From Micrococcus sp023147585 (GTDB taxonomy: Bacteria > Actinomycetota > Actinomycetes > Actinomycetales > Micrococcaceae): a DNA stretch of 64,000 nt. The DNA lies in assembly GCF_044872765.1 (NCBI RefSeq), contig NZ_CP085253.1:62001-126000 (forward strand). The letters are read 5' to 3'. Shown here in pieces: positions 60,684-64,000 of this stretch (position 1 is the stretch's first letter; each line of letters begins with the position of its first letter). Both the position numbers and the translations under genes were made by a program. The notes below the pieces were generated by a model. It did not search any database, was not told where the DNA came from, and worked only from the letters and a program-made list of their open reading frames with translations.

Positions 60684-62279
60684 GTGAGCGCCGCCCAGCC
60701 CGTCGTCCTCATCGCCGAGGAACTCTCGCCCGCCACCGTCGAGGCCCTCGGCCCCGACTTCGAGATCCGCCACACCGACGGCGCCGACCGCGCCCGCCTG
60801 CTGGCGGACCTGCCCGGCGTGGACGCGATCCTCGTGCGCTCCGCCACGCAGATGGACGCCGAGGCCATCGCCGCGGCCACGGACCTGAAGGTCATCGCGC
60901 GGGCCGGCGTCGGCCTGGACAACGTGGACGTCCCCGCCGCCACCGCGGCGGGCGTCATGGTGGTCAACGCGCCGACCTCCAACATCGTCTCGGCCGCCGA
61001 GCTGACGTGCGGCCACATCCTCTCCGTGGCGCGCAACATCGCCCCGGCGAACCGCGCCCTCAAGGCGGGGGAGTGGAAGCGCTCCAAGTACGCGGGTGTG
61101 GAGCTGTTCGAGAAGAAGCTCGGCGTGATCGGCCTCGGCCGCATCGGCGCGCTCGTGGCCGAGCGCATGAAGGCCTTCGGCATGGAGATCCTCGCGTACG
61201 ACCCCTACATCAGCGCGGCCCGGGCCCAGCAGCTCGGTGCGACGCTCGTGGACCTGGACACCCTGCTCGAGCAGTCCGACTTCGTCACCATCCACATGCC
61301 CAAGACGCCGGAGACGGTCGGCATGATCGCGGACGAGCAGTTCGCGCGCATGAAGGACACCGCGTACGTGATCAACGTGGCCCGCGGCGGCCTCGTGGAC
61401 GAGGACGCCCTCGCCCGCGCCCTGGACTCCGGAGCGATCGCCGGCGCCGGCATCGACGTGTTCAGCTCCGAGCCCGCCACGGACCTCGCGTTCTTCCAGC
61501 ACGACTCCGCCGTCGTCACCCCCCACCTGGGCGCCTCCACCGCCGAGGCGCAGGAGAAGGCCGGCGTCGCCGTCGCCAAGTCCGTGCGCCTCGCCCTGGC
61601 CGGCGAGCTCGTGCCCGACGCGGTGAACGTGGCCGGCGGCGTCATCCACGAGGACGTGCGACCCGGCCTGCCCCTGGCCGAGAAGCTCGGCCGCACGCTC
61701 CGCGCGCTCGTCGGCGAGGCCTCTCTCGAGTCGGTGGACGTGGAGGTGGCCGGCGAGATCGCCGAGCATGACGTGAAGGCCGTCCGCCTCGCCGCCCTCA
61801 AGGGCGTGTTCACCGACGTGGTCTCCGAGCAGGTCTCCTACGTGAACGCCCCCGTGCTGGCCGAGCAGCGCGGCGTGGAGAGCCGCCTCACCACGACCCC
61901 GGTGGCGGAGTCCTACCGCAATGCCATCACCGTGAGCGGCGTGACGTCCACGGGCGGGAAGACCTCCGTGACCGGCACCCTGACCGGCCCGAAGCAGGTG
62001 CAGAAGCTGGTGGGCGTGGACGGCCACGAGATCGAGGTGCCCCTCGCCGAGCACCTGCTCGTGTTCGGCTACGCCGACCGCCCGGGCGTCGTCGGCATCC
62101 TCGGCCAGGCGCTGGGGGAGCAGGGCGTGAACATCGCCGGCATGGACGTGTCCCGCGATGCGGAGGGCACCGCGCTCGCGGTCCTGACCCTCGACGCCGG
62201 CATGGCGGCGGGAACGGTCGGCGCCCTCGCGCAGGCCATCGGCGCCGAGCGGGCCGCGGAGATCGACCTCTCCGAGTGA
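60684..62279 (+). CDS. serA: D-3-phosphoglycerate dehydrogenase
   Basis: First step of serine synthesis. The 531-residue long form has the NAD-binding loop VIGLGRIGALVAERMKAFG (about 150), catalytic His in TPHLGASTAEAQEKAG, an intervening ASB domain, and a C-terminal ACT domain (YADRPGVVGILGQALGEQGVN, about 458) which binds serine in relatives. The GTG at 60684 has AAGGAG 8 bases upstream. Not overlapping ilvC; separated by 245 bases with the repeats listed. Confidence 0.96.
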   Translation: MSAAQPVVLIAEELSPATVEALGPDFEIRHTDGADRARLLADLPGVDAILVRSATQMDAEAIAAATDLKVIARAGVGLDNVDVPAATAAGVMVVNAPTSNIVSAAELTCGHILSVARNIAPANRALKAGEWKRSKYAGVELFEKKLGVIGLGRIGALVAERMKAFGMEILAYDPYISAARAQQLGATLVDLDTLLEQSDFVTIHMPKTPETVGMIADEQFARMKDTAYVINVARGGLVDEDALARALDSGAIAGAGIDVFSSEPATDLAFFQHDSAVVTPHLGASTAEAQEKAGVAVAKSVRLALAGELVPDAVNVAGGVIHEDVRPGLPLAEKLGRTLRALVGEASLESVDVEVAGEIAEHDVKAVRLAALKGVFTDVVSEQVSYVNAPVLAEQRGVESRLTTTPVAESYRNAITVSGVTSTGGKTSVTGTLTGPKQVQKLVGVDGHEIEVPLAEHLLVFGYADRPGVVGILGQALGEQGVNIAGMDVSRDAEGTALAVLTLDAGMAAGTVGALAQAIGAERAAEIDLSE

Positions 62280-62307
62280 GCCCGCGGCCGGCGTCGACCG
62301 GCCCGTC

Positions 62308-62404
62308 GCCGACGTCGGCGCGTCGGGCCCGCCGCCGACGTCGGCGCGTCGGACCCGCCGCCGACGTCGGCGCGTCGCCTCCCCGAGGTGGCGCGCCGAC
62401 GTCG
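62308..62404. repeat. 26-bp tandem repeat built on the palindrome GCCGACGTCGGC
   Basis: The 12-bp perfect palindrome GCCGACGTCGGC occurs at 62308-62319, 62334-62345 and 62360-62371, exactly 26 bases apart, with near-identical CGCGTCGG spacers; a fourth copy is degenerate (62395-62404). It fills the gap between serA and the metG promoter. Confidence 0.9.
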
Positions 62405-62438
62405 TGGAGGGGAGCGGGACGGCCGGGGGCCCCGCCGG

Positions 62439-62444
62439 TAGACT
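62439..62444 (+). promoter_or_regulatory. -10 box TAGACT for leaderless metG
   Basis: TAGACT ends 8 bases before the metG GTG, with no Shine-Dalgarno between. Confidence 0.65.
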
Positions 62445-62452
62445 CGCTGACC

Positions 62453-64000
<1,548 letters not shown>

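Noticed and set aside
62308..62404. Possible CRISPR array before metG
   Set aside because: The 26-bp period leaves no variable spacers of 30 or more bases and the repeats are palindromic throughout.

Overview
The window is about 73% GC, with coding frames very strongly biased to G or C in third positions. Start codons are ATG and GTG in similar numbers, and many genes overlap by 4 bases (GTGA or ATGA). These traits, the arginine-rich extended Rho, and a gene order close to the Mycobacterium tuberculosis argS-to-rdgB region point to an actinobacterium of the Micrococcaceae, most likely Micrococcus luteus or a close relative. The species is inferred; no sequence search was possible. There is no CRISPR array, insertion sequence, integrase or prophage. 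The DNA reads as ordinary chromosomal core, with some small non-coding elements that gene calls do not explain.

Layout. 1-1600: the end of a rhodanese-domain gene, a YkvI-like membrane protein (minus) and tRNA-Arg(CCG). 1608-8185: argS, lysA, hom, thrC, thrB, tightly packed, linking an aminoacyl-tRNA synthetase to aspartate-family amino acid synthesis. 8186-14758: rho behind a 318-base leader, then prfA, prmC, a TsaC/Sua5 gene and a WecA-like transferase (termination, release-factor methylation, tRNA t6A, envelope glycan priming). 14755-23001: an AtpI-like gene, the full F1Fo ATP synthase operon atpBEFHAGDC, and a DUF2550 gene. 23032-25030 (minus): nucS and nagA.

25098-32621: a small Cys/His protein, an AI-2E-type exporter (minus), a thioredoxin-TPR protein without the CxxC pair, an ABC-2 transporter pair, and a DUF3039-helicase pair. 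32743-35535 (minus): pncB, pncA and an ABC-type ATPase, a nicotinate/nicotinamide salvage cluster. 35600-41007: clpS, DUF2017, murI, an Rv1339-like metallo-beta-lactamase-fold hydrolase, rph, rdgB and a BRCT-tailed DEDDh exonuclease. 41043-46569: an ADP-ribosylglycohydrolase (minus), divergent from sbcD-sbcC.

46659-54815 (all minus): an RND pump, mqo, an orphan peptide-binding lipoprotein, tRNA-Leu(UAG), a Bcp peroxiredoxin, tRNA-Lys(CUU) and a gene of unknown function. 54941-62279: branched-chain amino acid and serine synthesis (ilvD, ilvB, ilvN, ilvC, serA). 62453-64000: metG, cut by the window end.

The strongest non-textbook signal is regulatory. At least fourteen genes carry a TANNNT box 6 to 8 bases before the start codon with no Shine-Dalgarno in between, so transcription would begin at or next to the start codon (leaderless mRNA). 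Other points of interest are alternative hairpins before ilvB, a 19-bp perfect inverted repeat plus 22-bp direct repeats before serA, 26-bp palindromic repeats before metG, a duplicated domain in ATP synthase delta, and an epsilon subunit lacking its C-terminal hairpin. I found no convincing new multi-gene system.
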